A stretch of 64,000 bases of DNA from Augochlora pura (Eukaryota > Arthropoda > Insecta > Hymenoptera > Halictidae). Position 1 is the stretch's first letter. The number at the start of each line of letters is the position of its first letter. The stretch covers positions 22,664,545 to 22,728,544 of the forward strand of contig NC_135775.1 of NCBI RefSeq assembly GCF_028453695.1, read 5' to 3'. Made by a program: the position numbers and the translations under genes. The notes beneath the pieces are model-generated. The model was not told the DNA's origin. It did no database searches and was given only the letters and a program-made list of their open reading frames with translations. This document shows positions 1 through 10,280 of this stretch, piece after piece.

Positions 1-338
1 CAGTACACATTTCTACAACACTCTTAGTATTTGGTTGAACTTACTGGCACCTCCATTTGTCGATTCCGCTATCGAAAAAAAGGATGAAACGATTATTTTT
101 CAATGGACATCGATTGGTTAAACGGTGTATTATGCGCGGTGAAAATACGAATAGCCGTGACCGCGGTCTTTGCGTGCCGGTTTCCGTTCGTATTTTCACA
201 GAGGTGTGAAGAGTGCGCTACGCTATATATCGAGGAAAGGTGCAATTTCGCGTGCTGTCTCCCCGCGTATATTGGTTTTTCTCTTTTCCGAAAAAAAGAG
301 ACGGAGAGACGTCGGGGTTTTAGGGGCTTGTGGGCAGA

Positions 339-377
339 GGGGGGGGGGGGGGGGGGGGTGGGGGGCTCGGGGGGGGT
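339..377 (+). repeat. Poly-G rich tract
   Basis: A run of 20 consecutive G is followed by TGGGGGGCTCGGGGGGGGTGG. Several G-runs of three or more within 40 bases could form a G-quadruplex on the plus strand. On the Lar transcript this would be a C-rich stretch. Confidence 0.85.
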
Positions 378-489
378 GGAAACGGTGCGGTATCGGACGG
401 GGTTCGGGGGCTTGTTGAGACAGAGACGGAAAAATGCAGAGGCCGAAACGAGACGTCGAATCCGCGACGCGCCCGCGCCGAGTACGCTC

Positions 490-570
490 CGACAAAAAAC
501 ACTAACACAGAGTGCAACACAGAGAAAGAGTGAGAGACAGATAGAAATAGAGAGAAACAGAAGGCAGATA

Positions 571-612
<42 letters not shown>

Positions 613-712
613 NNNNNNNNNNNNNNNNNNNNNNNNNNNNNNNNNNNNNNNNNNNNNNNNNNNNNNNNNNNNNNNNNNNNNNNNNNNNNNNNNNNNNNNN
701 NNNNNNNNNNNN

Positions 713-754
<42 letters not shown>

Positions 755-815
755 TGAGAAAGAAAAAGAAAGAGAGAATGAAAGAGAAACAGAGTGGTGT
801 AGAGAGAGAGAAAGG
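490..815 (+). repeat. (GA)n microsatellite and purine tract flanking a gap
   Basis: Almost pure (GA)n from about 571 to 612 and 713 to 750, embedded in a longer purine-rich segment. The true repeat length is unknown because the assembly gap lies inside it. Confidence 0.95.
613..712. other. Assembly gap, 100 N
   Basis: Exactly 100 N characters with GA repeat on both sides. The round number suggests a placeholder gap of unknown size caused by the microsatellite. Confidence 0.98.
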
Positions 816-1526
816 GTTGGTGAGTGGGCGGTGGGTGGGATTTCGGCGGACAGGTGGAAAAAAAATGTCTTTGTCACTTACATGAATCAAATCGTGCGTC
901 CACGGCGGACAGCATGGAAAAAAAGGTAGAGATTTCCCTCAAAAACACGTGTCAAAATTTGTTCTTCCTTTCGTGGTGCAAAAAACATTATCTACGTGCA
1001 AAAATCTTACGCGCTCGCCGCCGCGTTCTCATTAGGCTATCTTGCTGTGCCGGCTCGCGGACAAGGAGAGAGATAGAGAGAGAGAGACAGAGACAAAAAC
1101 AATCGTCCGTTGCGCTGCTTTTCCTCCTTTCATCTCGTTCCGAGGCGGTTTTCCGCACAGGGTTGCGCCGATAATCATGGCGCGCGACCGGTTCTGCGCG
1201 AAAACACCACGGGCAATATATCCAGACGCGGGATTCGCGCGCAGAACCGCGCGGCACCACGACTATTCGGACACCGAGCGCTCTGTATTATGCGACAGAT
1301 GTGTAAACATGATGATAAAGAGAGCCGACGGATTCGTTCGCGGGCTTTTTGGGCGACCCCGAACGGATCCGTCGATGGAAATGACGCGGCGAAGACGTCT
1401 CGCGCGAACCTCGCGGCGCCGAATTCTCGAAGGATCGACGGGGGATCGCCGATCTTCGGGCTCGGCTCCGACGAGACGTTGACGTTGACGGATCTCTTGG
1501 TGAGGTGTTAACGCGCGTCGACGATA

Positions 1527-1543
1527 ATGAGAGAAAGACAGAT

Positions 1544-1574
<31 letters not shown>

Positions 1575-1578
1575 AGCG
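1527..1578 (+). repeat. (GA)n tract next to the FN3-1 donor
   Basis: An imperfect (GA)n run with GAAAGACAGATAGA borders. In the Lar pre-mRNA it is a CU-rich tract starting about 27 nt inside the intron after the FN3-1 donor. Confidence 0.9.
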
Positions 1579-1604
1579 AATGTTCACTGGGAAAGTATAC
1601 TGAC

Positions 1605-1889
1605 TTGTCTCGCCAGTGGTGACGGTCACCGGGGCACTCGGGGGGCCACGCCCAATGCCGTTCACGGCTGTCACGGAGAACTCGTACTCCGTGTAAGGGC
1701 TCAGGGTCCGGACGTTGTAGTACATGGTCGTGATGCCCGATATCTCGACGAACGCCTGGTTCACCTGCTTCGGCTTGTGCTGGATTATGTAGTACTTCAA
1801 CTCGTCGGAACCTTTGTAAGACCAGATGAGCTTCACGGAGGTGGCGGTGACGTCCGAGACCGTAACGTTCACCGGCGCGCTCGGCAGAG
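1605..1889 (-). CDS. Lar: Lar exon: first fibronectin type III domain
   Basis: This 285-nt exon encodes a complete FN3 domain of the Lar ectodomain. It starts after the acceptor ...tttttcag at 1890-1891; its first two bases finish a serine codon, then LPSAPVNVTVSDV opens the domain. Further FN3 signatures are the core Trp in KLIWSYKG, the strand YYIIQHKP, the ISGITTMYY loop and the terminal YTEYEFSVTAVNGIGRGPPS. It ends in TTGET, followed by the donor gtcagt at 1604-1599, leaving one base of the next codon. An N-glycosylation sequon (NVT) lies near the domain start. The following FN3 exon should lie below position 1, or is hidden downstream. LAR receptors carry up to nine FN3 repeats, and the match in order and sequence fits repeat 1. 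Confidence 0.96.
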
Positions 1890-2213
1890 CTGAAAAATCG
1901 ATCGGCGGGGATTAAAAGTGGATTTTTTGGTTTTTGTTTCGCTGCATTTAACCGCTCGGCTATCGGCGCGAACGAACGGGGCAAGGAACCTGGCCGGCAA
2001 AATGCATTGTCCCGCACACAGTGTGTGTCTGCGCGACGGCCATAAGCCGATTGATTAGTCATCGAAACAGCACAGGCCACGGTTCCGTTCCGTTCCGTTC
2101 CGTGGAACCCGACGACCGTGATTGATCGTTCCACGTTACGTAGAGCCCCGTGCGCCCGCTAATGCGATCTCTGCGGATTTACGCGGCGGGCTCCGATCCA
2201 TCTCGATACGAAC
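1890..2213 (-). other. Lar intron between Ig3 and FN3-1 exons (324 nt)
   Basis: A GT-AG intron, phase 1, with donor gttcgt and acceptor ttttcag. It contains a short (GTTCC)n pentanucleotide repeat at 2082-2104 and no other visible feature. Confidence 0.9.
2082..2104 (+). repeat. (GTTCC)n pentanucleotide repeat
   Basis: About four and a half perfect copies of GTTCC inside the short Ig3/FN3-1 intron. Confidence 0.85.
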
Positions 2214-2489
2214 ATTGAACTTTCACCATCGCTGTGGCCGATATCAACCCGAGGTCGCTGGATGCGGTGCAGGTGTAGTTCGCCGACTCCTGGATGTCGG
2301 TGAGCTCCAGCACGTTCTTGCCCACCGGCAGATTGTCGTCCGGGGTCAGATCCGTGGCCGGGTCCTTCTTCCATTTCACGAACGGCATCGGGGAACCGAC
2401 GGCCACGCAGTTCAGGTTCAGGGACGCGCCCAGCATCACCTCGCTGATCGGTGGCGGCGGGATCGAAAACTTTGGCGGCACCCGCCGAA
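2214..2489 (-). CDS. Lar: Lar exon: Ig domain 3
   Basis: This 276-nt exon encodes all of the third immunoglobulin domain. The acceptor is ...cggcacag (2490-2491) and the donor is gttcgt (from 2213). It begins with two bases completing a valine codon, giving VRRVPPKFSIPPPPISEV. It continues with MLGASLNLNCVAVGSPMP, the core Trp in FVKWKKD, then NVLELTDIQESANYTCTAS. The two cysteines (LNC and YTC) form the expected intradomain disulfide. The NYT sequon just before the second Cys is conserved in insect and vertebrate LAR proteins. The segment KDPATDLTPDD is slightly longer than in the Drosophila protein. The domain lies after the hinge that follows the V-shaped Ig1-Ig2 unit in known LAR structures. 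Confidence 0.96.
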
Positions 2490-3680
2490 CTGTGCCGTAA
2501 CAAATTCTTTCGTTTATTTTTTGCTAATTTACTTGCAAATCGCGGCATCGATAACGCGAGGGAATTGAATCGACGATGAGCACGACGAGACTAGTACCAT
2601 ACGTATCATCGCTCGTCGAGCGATTTCGCAGTTATAAAAATTGTGAAAGACACAAATGAATTGCAGTTTGTGTAAGTCAACGCATGAAAGTCATTATTAG
2701 ATTTTGATACGTACAGTGCTAGAGGGAACGAAGACAAACGCGAAGTGAAGACCTGCTAATGCTTCGAGCGAGACAACTGCATCGAACGCGAAGTAAAAGA
2801 CTCGATGGAACACGGTGAAAATATTACGTTTATGATCGCGACTTGTATAATTGCTGTCAGAGTTAATTTTATAGAGGATGTAACTTGCATACTCCGAATA
2901 AATTTTAAATTAAACATTTAAATAAAAATTGTCGAATACAAAGTTCGCCGAATTCTTAGAGAGGCGATGTCGTATTCACTTTTTTTTTACACGGTGCAGT
3001 TTCCGAAATACATTTTCGTTTAAAAAAGGCAGGTACAGAAAAGTGAATATGTTCGTAGCATCCACCTTTAAAACTCTATTCAACAATTTTTAATTGGACG
3101 ATGCATGATGTAAAAGTTATCTGGCTGGTATGCAAGTCGTACGATTCATTCTTTATCAACGCGAGTCGCCACGAGACTAGGGCATTCTTATTCCGATAAC
3201 GTCGAACCGTTTTGCTTCGAGCAAACGAGCAAAACGGCGGCTCGAATTCCCCCGAAATTTTGGTTCGCAATCGCAGTTCCGTTCGATTTTCGAGAATATC
3301 CTCTCGCAATGTCCGAGGGGGTGCAACAAGAACGCTTCAATATCGCGTAATGCGTATTCAAATTCCGAGAGGCAGCGGTCGGCGAGAGTTACCGCAAGAA
3401 ATGTCGCGTCCCCGGTGTAACGTTTGCGATGCGATTCCGCGCGCCCGAGTCCTTTGTGCCCTCTGTCCGCTCTGTTTAATTACGTTGCATTAATTTTAAT
3501 TACAAGCAGGAAAACGACTGACTTTGCCGGACACGGACGCTGGCGCGCGCGCGCGCTCGCTCGCTAGCTCGCTCTCGCCCCTCCCGGTAATGAATTTGTT
3601 AAAGCGTCCGCGAGACAGCGATAAGAATCCCGACTTTGTTGTCCCCGCGTTTTCGAATGGCACCGGGGGCTTTGTTATAC
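2490..3680 (-). other. Lar intron between Ig2 and Ig3 exons (1191 nt)
   Basis: A GT-AG intron, phase 1, with donor gtataa and acceptor cggcacag. It is AT-rich from about 2500 to 3110 and GC-rich nearer the donor, with a (GC)n/(GCTC)n patch at 3542-3577. Its position equals that of vertebrate microexon meB. I looked for a short phase-1 exon with good splice sites and found none convincing. Confidence 0.88.
3542..3577 (+). repeat. (GC)n/(GCTC)n low-complexity patch
   Basis: Alternating GCGC run followed by repeated GCTC units, close to the donor of the Ig2 C-terminal exon. Confidence 0.8.
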
Positions 3681-3791
3681 CTTTCACGTAAAGCGTGGCT
3701 GACTTGGAATACTCGGTGCCGACGGAATTGTTCGCCACGCACTCGTACTTCCCCTGGTCGCTTTCGTCCGACTCGGTGATTTGCAGCGTTC
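3681..3791 (-). CDS. Lar: Lar exon: C-terminal part of Ig domain 2
   Basis: This short 111-nt exon encodes the last strands of Ig2. It runs from the acceptor ...tttgtttcag (3792-3793) to the donor gtataa (from 3680). The product reads GTLQITESDESDQGKYECVA, then NNSVGTEYSKSATLYVK. It contains the DxGxYxC motif (DQGKYEC) with the second Ig2 cysteine; its partner Cys is in the exon at 16931-17113, so the disulfide is split between two exons. NNS is a possible N-glycosylation site. Both ends are phase 1. The exon's two borders match the sites at which vertebrate PTPRD/PTPRS/PTPRF insert microexons meA (upstream border) and meB (downstream border). Confidence 0.95.
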
Positions 3792-3937
3792 CTGAAACAA
3801 AGACAAAGAGCGTCGGATTCTTTAAAAATCACACGTCCGATGTATTCGATGAATATCTCGGTCGAGCCACCTGGCCCGTTCGTTAACAAGTTTCACGGTT
3901 AACTTTGAGCCGGAGCCGTATCAAAGAGACGAAGGCG

Positions 3938-3976
3938 GAGTAGGAGGAGGAGGAGGGGGAGGAGGAGGAGGAGGAG
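3938..3976 (+). repeat. (GGA)n trinucleotide repeat
   Basis: Imperfect GGA repeats; a shorter second patch is at 4129-4141. In the Lar pre-mRNA this is a (UCC)n pyrimidine tract about 150 nt upstream of the acceptor of the Ig2 C-terminal exon. Confidence 0.85.
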
Positions 3977-4345
3977 AAAAGGAATCACCGCGACCCGGTG
4001 AATTATGAATTTTAATTCGATCGTTCCAGCGAAAATTTTTCTCGGAATCGCGCGACGATTCCCACGAGTGCTCGATCGTTCGATGAAACTTTGAGAGCGA
4101 GCTTTCCGGTGGTAACCCGGGGAGCCACGAGGAGGAGGAGGACAGTTCACCGCCTCGAGTATCTCGACGGAACCGTCTGAAATAAATATGAGCCGGTCGG
4201 AATCGAACGCGTCGCGCGTGTTGCACGCGTCCTCGCTTCGCGGTCCCCGCTGTTCATTCGTTTCGTTTTTCTAGCGCTAATTGAGTTGGTAGCGGGTCGA
4301 GAAACGCGGCGGGTGAAGTGGCGTGGAAGCTTCCTCTATCCGAGA

Positions 4346-4360
4346 GGGGGGGGGGGGGGG
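4346..4360 (+). repeat. Poly-G run (15 G)
   Basis: Fifteen consecutive G inside GC-rich intron sequence. Confidence 0.85.
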
Positions 4361-4765
4361 CGGCAGAGGGCAGCGGCGGGGCCGGCGGGAATCCGTTTCA
4401 AAGCCCTGTTACAAACGCCGTCTATTCCACTTTCAGTTTGACCTGGCCGGTTCGTGCGCGATTTCCATGATGCATCAAGCCCCTTAGCACGATACCCCCA
4501 CGATGATGAACTGGCTGTTACGAGGCGTGTGATTATCTCCGTAGACGTCACTCCTTCGGTATAATTCAACCCCCCCGACGGATCTCCGCCCCGGCCGGCA
4601 CACGGCCTCTCCGCACCCCGGTTTCTCCACTTCCGACTTCTGGTTTCGCCGCCCCCACGGCGCTCGCAAAGTAAACAGCCGGGGGGCCGCGGCCGATCGC
4701 GCACTCCGGCTTTGTTTTCCGTCGATCGCAGGCCGGCTCTTTTTGTCGAACGCCCGCGACACCGC

Positions 4766-4789
4766 GATAATTAATGCCGATAATTAATG
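4766..4789 (+). promoter_or_regulatory. Tandem homeodomain-type sites (2x GATAATTAATG)
   Basis: The 11-mer GATAATTAATG occurs twice with a 13-nt period (4766-4776 and 4779-4789), each with a TAATTA core. TAATTA is the generic homeodomain target, so a cis-regulatory role is possible. This is a motif match only. Confidence 0.35.
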
Positions 4790-5604
4790 GCCACCCCCGC
4801 CGAGAGCCTGTTCAACGGCCAAGTAGTCGACGATCCAACGGATTTTTCGATATCAAACGCGGCTTTAAATATTTCCCTGCTAGTCCGGCGACCCTGCGGA
4901 TTTATAGGGTTTCGTTGTGAACGTGACTTCGACGCCGGCAGCGGGAAAGAGAGAAATCGCGGGGCAGAGCGGGAGAGAGAAACAGAGAGGGAAGGGGTCG
5001 AGGGCAGAAAACACTCCATCACGAGCGAGAAGCCGAGGCGGTTTGATATCACGTACGATCGGAATACATAATCGAGCCTCATCTACAATTTCCAGTAAGC
5101 TGACCAGGAAGGAACGCGTGGTCATATTGTTATCCCATCCAGTCACGTGCCCGTTGTTAGCGTGGCTATGAAAAACTCGGATTGCCGTGAACAGCCGGCC
5201 GCCGGAAACCGTTGCTCATCCTTTCCTGCTGCTCCCGGGAGCCGATACCGAAACCGGATCGTTCCCGCCCGAAGAATACCTCTGATTATTCAGCTCGCGT
5301 TCGCCGATCGGTCGCCCGTTACGCTCTCGTTACACCCGGAGGAGCCGTACCCGGCACGCTAAGCCCCGGGGAGGGGACCGAAAACCTGGGCGAAAAACGA
5401 GGCGAACTCCGCGAGACGTAACGCGTGCATTTAATGCGTCGCCCTGCCGACGTATCGGTAATGAAAGCAGAAAACGCGGGGCGCCGCCGACAAAGGCAAT
5501 TAGATACCCGACGCGAAACACCGACCGGTGATTAGAAGGTTCTTTATGAATCCACACTAACGGCCGTCGCACGCGAACCTCTTCGTTGTTGTTCCCATTG
5601 TCGC

Positions 5605-5629
5605 CGTCGTCGTCGTCGTCGTCGTCGTT
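5605..5629 (+). repeat. (CGT)n trinucleotide repeat
   Basis: About eight CGT/GTC units. Similar ACG-class repeats recur at 19055, 19663, 21311 and 63640. Confidence 0.85.
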
Positions 5630-6559
5630 GCTCAACAAACTCTATCTTGTAATCGCGAGTGTCTCCCGCTGCTAGTCTACCATATACCGAGGGGGTTCAC
5701 GAGGCGCGATGTGTTTAGGATTAAACCTAGCATCTCGTTTAAATATTTCGGGTCATCTAGATGAAGCATAATTCTAATAGTATCTTTTAGAATACAAAAC
5801 AGCCGGTACGCGAGAGTCCAATATCAATCATTCTGCTGCTGCAATTTTAAATATCCGCGCGATGGTTCGCGGAATAAAAGAGCGTGCGACCCCTTGAATT
5901 TTTTCACCGGCACGCGCAAAAAGAACGATTGAATAATTGCTGAAGATGAAATACGATCCCTGATTACTCGCAAACAAAATGCCGGCCACTTTTCTTCTAT
6001 TATGCAGCGCGGAGCATAGGCAAGCATACCTCTATGGGGGGACAGCATCTTGACGGGGGGAATAACGATCCCGGTGTGTTCGTCGTTCGGATAACGTCGT
6101 GCCGCACGAAGAGGGCTTTCGGCGTGCAAAGAGAACGAAATTGAATAAAGATGAAAATCTATCGCACGCTCTGACCCTCCCGTGCGCGCACGCGAAACTC
6201 TTTCGAGTTTTATTCGATGTCCGTGGGTGGTCCCCGACGAGGCGATTAAGCGTCCGTGAATCGTTGGGCTAACGGCGAGTCTCACCCGTTGATATCGAGT
6301 TTGGGAACGGTTCGGGGGGCGACGGTTGGCAAATATCTGCGGTGGAAATTTCTGCCGTTTGGCGAATCGGCTTTTCCCCGAGAATGAACGGGGACGCGAG
6401 AGCCTTTTTTCCGGGGAGACAGCGGCAGGGCACGTTTCAGCTGTCACTGCAGGAGCAGGAAGAAACGTTTCCACCCCCGCGCGCCCACCTTTCCGCAGAG
6501 ACGACGCAGACGTCTCGGCATAAATATGTACAAAGATATCGAGCTTGGGAATGCTCGGG

Positions 6560-6648
6560 ACGTAGAGACAGAGAGGGAGAGAGGAAGGTGGATAGATGTA
6601 TATAGATATAGAGAAAGAGTGAGAGGGAGAGAGAGAGAGAGGGCGGAG
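6560..6648 (+). repeat. GA/GATA-rich tract
   Basis: Mixed (GA)n with GATAGATGTATATAGATATAG in the middle; low complexity over about 90 nt. Confidence 0.8.
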
Positions 6649-6943
6649 GCAACAAACGCGTGGCGGAAAAGCGCCGAAAGTATTTGTGTGTTTACCCGTC
6701 GATATTGAAATATCTTTCCTTATATTTAATATTACGAGTGGTAAACGGGAAACGTACACGCACAGTGTGCAGCGACTCGTACTTTATTCACTATCGCCTA
6801 TTTCGCTTGCCGTTCGTTTCCCGTCTGCAGCCCACCCTCTCCCCAAAGCAAGCCGATGCCGAGGCCGTGGCAAGAGATACGGCAGGAAGGGAATACAGAT
6901 AGAAACCGATGTGGGCGATGACTTCGAAAGACGCAGCGCTCAT

Positions 6944-6992
6944 CGTTCGCTCGATTCGATTGAGATAGAATGCAAACAGAAAATATGTTTAC
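6944..6992 (+). repeat. Diverged direct repeat, copy 1 (forkhead-like core)
   Basis: A copy with CGTTCGCTCGATTCGATT followed by CAAACAGAAAATATGTTTAC. The second copy is at 7389-7428. The shared 3' part AAATATGTTTAC contains TGTTTAC, the forkhead-class consensus. Confidence 0.5.
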
Positions 6993-7011
6993 CCCGAGGC
7001 TGCAGCTTCCG

Positions 7012-7037
7012 CTGCCTGCCTGCCTGCCTGCCTGCCG
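7012..7037 (+). repeat. (TGCC)n tetranucleotide repeat
   Basis: About six TGCC units. Confidence 0.85.
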
Positions 7038-7388
7038 CTGCCCGGCATTTTCTCCTCTCTTTCGCCGCTGCCAGGCTGGGCGCGCCGTTGTAACGAAACG
7101 GTAAAAAGAAAAAAAATATATCGAACGAAAGAAGATGATAGAAGGGAGAAATTTGTTTCGTTCTTCGGTGCCGGGGCGGCTTCAATCGTTTTCATAATTA
7201 ATATACGGGCCCGCGGAGTCGAGTTATCGACCGCGGGCACAAAAGTCAATTATAATTACGCACGAGAGAGCTCGACTCGAGTGGAACGAAAGAGGCAAAG
7301 GGAGGAGAATTGGGCAGCGGTTCGTGTACTGTGCTTTTCCAACGGGGCACGCGGTCGTGGTGCGCCCGCGCGCGCGCGCTCGCGTGCT

Positions 7389-7428
7389 CGTTCGATTCAG
7401 TCAAAATACAAACGGAAAATATGTTTAC
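7389..7428 (+). repeat. Diverged direct repeat, copy 2 (forkhead-like core)
   Basis: A copy with CGTTCGATTCAGTC followed by CAAACGGAAAATATGTTTAC, matching the module at 6944-6992. The 3' 20 bases differ at one position. Confidence 0.5.
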
Positions 7429-7843
7429 GTTGGATCCGCGGGCTTCTGTCGACCACTCGGCGCGCTCTTCGCTCGCGGTCGTTCCGTTCCGGTGCTCCAG
7501 AACGCCATTCCGTATGGAGATATTCTAACCGTCCGGTTTATTTCATTCGATAAGTGATTTTGCAAACGATACCGGCCGCCATCGTGTTACGTTAATTTCT
7601 TTCGTCCGGCGGAACTCGTTCGAATATACCGGCTAGAAACGATTACTCTCACCGGAGAGCAAGACATTTATTTATAACAGACATGAAAGCGTAAAAGCTC
7701 CGATCCTAGAATATTGCTTTTTAAAACGGGGAGCCATTTCTTTTGATTCTGACATATACATATACAGAGTAACATATACATTGAATAAATAACTCATAAA
7801 TGTATCTCTGCGATTCGCGTAGTCGTAAATTAAAAAATTAATA

Positions 7844-8120
7844 TCATTTCAAAGGGTTCTGTAACCCAGTGTCAATTATGCCCGAAAACAAAGCAAAGGG
7901 GCAGCGATTGGTCCGCACCACAAGCCCATACTTATCGTGAACCATCAATGGACCGTGGTCGTGGTCCAATCGCGAAAACGATTGACCCACTTTAAAGGCG
8001 ATAAAACGAAATAGCTTATATTGAATGGCCTCAATTTTGTAAGTATTTCTCAAGGTACTTGGAAGCCATATTCACGAGGCGTATTCCAGAATCCGAGGCG
8101 TTATTGTATAATAGAGATTA
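7844..8120 (-). mobile_element. Non-LTR retrotransposon relic (C-terminal reverse transcriptase)
   Basis: On the minus strand the translated sequence reads ILEYAS, then an in-frame TGA, then IWLPST...YKIEAIQYKLFRFIAFK and ends with a segment resembling FLYKL-NGIID. The series ILEYAS-IW-PST / IE-IQ-KFLRF / D-RR / NGIID is the characteristic C-terminal part of jockey- and CR1-like reverse transcriptases. The catalytic YADD region and the endonuclease are not present, and the internal stop shows that it is dead. It sits in an AT-rich island of the Lar intron, in the same orientation as Lar. I am confident about the class and unsure about the clade. Confidence 0.75.
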
Positions 8121-10280
8121 CTCGCGATCTCTTAAAATTGCCGCAATTCCTGGAAACGGAACCTAAGGGCGCAGTCGCTTTTTCTAGACTCCGTTGATGA
8201 TAACGTTCCTCCTAGATGGTAAGCAGCAAGAGGTAGTTACGCTATAGGATAATATTTGCTGTTACTAAACACCGTGTCGTTTTGTTTGCGCCAGGCGACT
8301 GAACCCACCAGATCTGTTTGCGATTCGATGTTATCTCGCGACGATGAGATTTTGGTTTATGAATTACAAAAGTAACATTTCCGTGGAACAACATTTTCCT
8401 ATTCGGAGTTTCGCTTCTGCGGGAATCAAGCTTGAAAAGCTCCGCGGAGCACGCGTGCCGTTACAAGTAGAAACGGCGGGGCCATGCACAGACAGCTTAT
8501 TCGACGCGACGCGTGTCCAACGAAATTTCCAAAGCTTAGTTTTCACTCGTGCCATTGGATAAGAGTAGTCGGCTAAGGTGTCTCCGCACGGCTCGCCGTT
8601 TCCACTTGCGGCGGCTACCTCCTTTTTCATCTCGCCAGACATTCTTTTAACTCCGTTGCTCCTCCTCATTCGCCGGCGAGCCAGACACGACGGTGCACCG
8701 TAATCGTTTAGGTGAACATACCGGATGAAAATCATAACTTCAAAGCTGTTCTATTTTCGACCAAAGTGTCTCAATTATTTGTCAAAGAATATATCTCGCT
8801 TTAACTTTCGTCGATTTGTGTACAAAGATTATACGACCAGTTAGGATTAAATACTTTATTAAATAACTCTGAAGATCGCAACTTTTCGCAAAAATAGTTT
8901 TCATGGCATCAAAAGGTTACGTCAAGTTTATATTTATAATTTCGTGGACTATCTGATGTACATGTCTGAATAAGAAACCCAGAATATTTCGAGGCGTTCT
9001 TTTAAAATCATATTTAGAGTTTAAGAAACTAAATCGAGCTTGATCATTTCGTTTCGTGTCAATTACTATACTGCTCGTATGCGTTAAAAGACTCTTATAG
9101 ATCAATTAGAATCATATAACCTCGGGCCATCGTGTTCTATAATAATTACATCGTAAAGTATCCTTCCCTCTATAATGCGAGCCGTGTGCGAGTTTATGTG
9201 TCCGTAACAAGCTGTGCCGGGAACAAACGTGCTATTTGATCCTCTCAAAATTCGATCGGCGAACTCACTTGAAATTAATCTGCCGCGCGAAGTTTCGAAC
9301 ATTCTGTTGTTAAGTCGTACGAACGTACGGGCATTTTAACCGTAGAAAACGAACGGGGATCCGGCGAACAGGGGAAACGTTTGCGTTTCGGCTTGTCGTC
9401 GAGGGAAGAGAGGGCTGCTCTCCCGCTCGTGCTGGCGCGCATTAACGTCAGATGCGTCCCGGTTCGCTGATATATAAGAGAGAATGACGGGAGACGGGAA
9501 GATTATGCGGGCATGAAACGTCTTTCGCGAGGATTCGAAGCAGTCGTGTCGGTTCGCGAATGCGTTCCACCAGAAAGGAAATCGAATTACTCGTTGACGT
9601 TCCCACACGCCGCTCTTGTCGTTCCTATTCGCGAGCAATGAAACGAGCCGTTAATTGTATGCATACGTAGTCGCGGCGGCTTCCCGGTTCCGGGGATCGC
9701 GAGTCGCGCGAGTCGCGCAGCCTCGTCGAAACGAAAATTCCCGCCGCCCTGCCGCCGCCGCCTGTAAATCAATTTTTCGACACCGCATTCAGCAGTGTCA
9801 GCTTCGTCGCATTCAATTTTCCCGGCTGAACTCTACGATAACCGCGTTGACGTATCCGATATGTCGCCGCCTCCTTCGCGGGTACGCGAGCACGAATGCG
9901 AACGGGGTTATCGGGCGAACGCCGCGCCCGGTTAATTGGGCTACTTTCTGCGAGCCTAATCGCATGGGAGCATCCATCCACGCTCGCTTGTCCCCGGTTT
10001 CATTCTTCTCGCTCGACGTTCGCCCGGCGTTCGCTCGTCGCCGGAAAGAGCCAAGGAATATAAGCAGGGGAGCAAGGTAACTTACTCAATCCCCCTCGGC
10101 GCGGAGCCGGCAGCGTCATAAGTCAACCCCCGTGGGTAAAGGGTGGTCTAATGGCCAGAGGGGGAGCTTCTGGGGCGGGGCCGTGGGTGGAAAACACGGC
10201 GGAAAAGGAGATCGTGGGTCTCTATAGCCGCGTAACGTGTCGGGCAAAGGTACGAGCGTAGCTGGAAGACCGGTCGGACG

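Larger units (their letters stand above)
1..1604 (-). other. Lar intron downstream of FN3-1 (partial)
   Basis: No exon is supported here. On the minus strand the sequence begins with the donor gtcagt and runs through a CT-rich tract (1530-1578), GC-rich unique sequence, a second GA patch (1065-1096) and a large GA microsatellite with an N gap. Open frames across the low-complexity tract are simple-sequence artefacts. Confidence 0.75.

Noticed and set aside
93..890. Long open frames on both strands across the GA repeat and N gap
   Set aside because: Dipeptide runs (RERERE or SLSLSL) are simple translations of (GA)n/(CT)n.
5824..6759. 311-codon open frame on the minus strand
   Set aside because: Part of it is the translated GA/CT tract (SLSLS-type sequence) and the remainder has no recognised motif.
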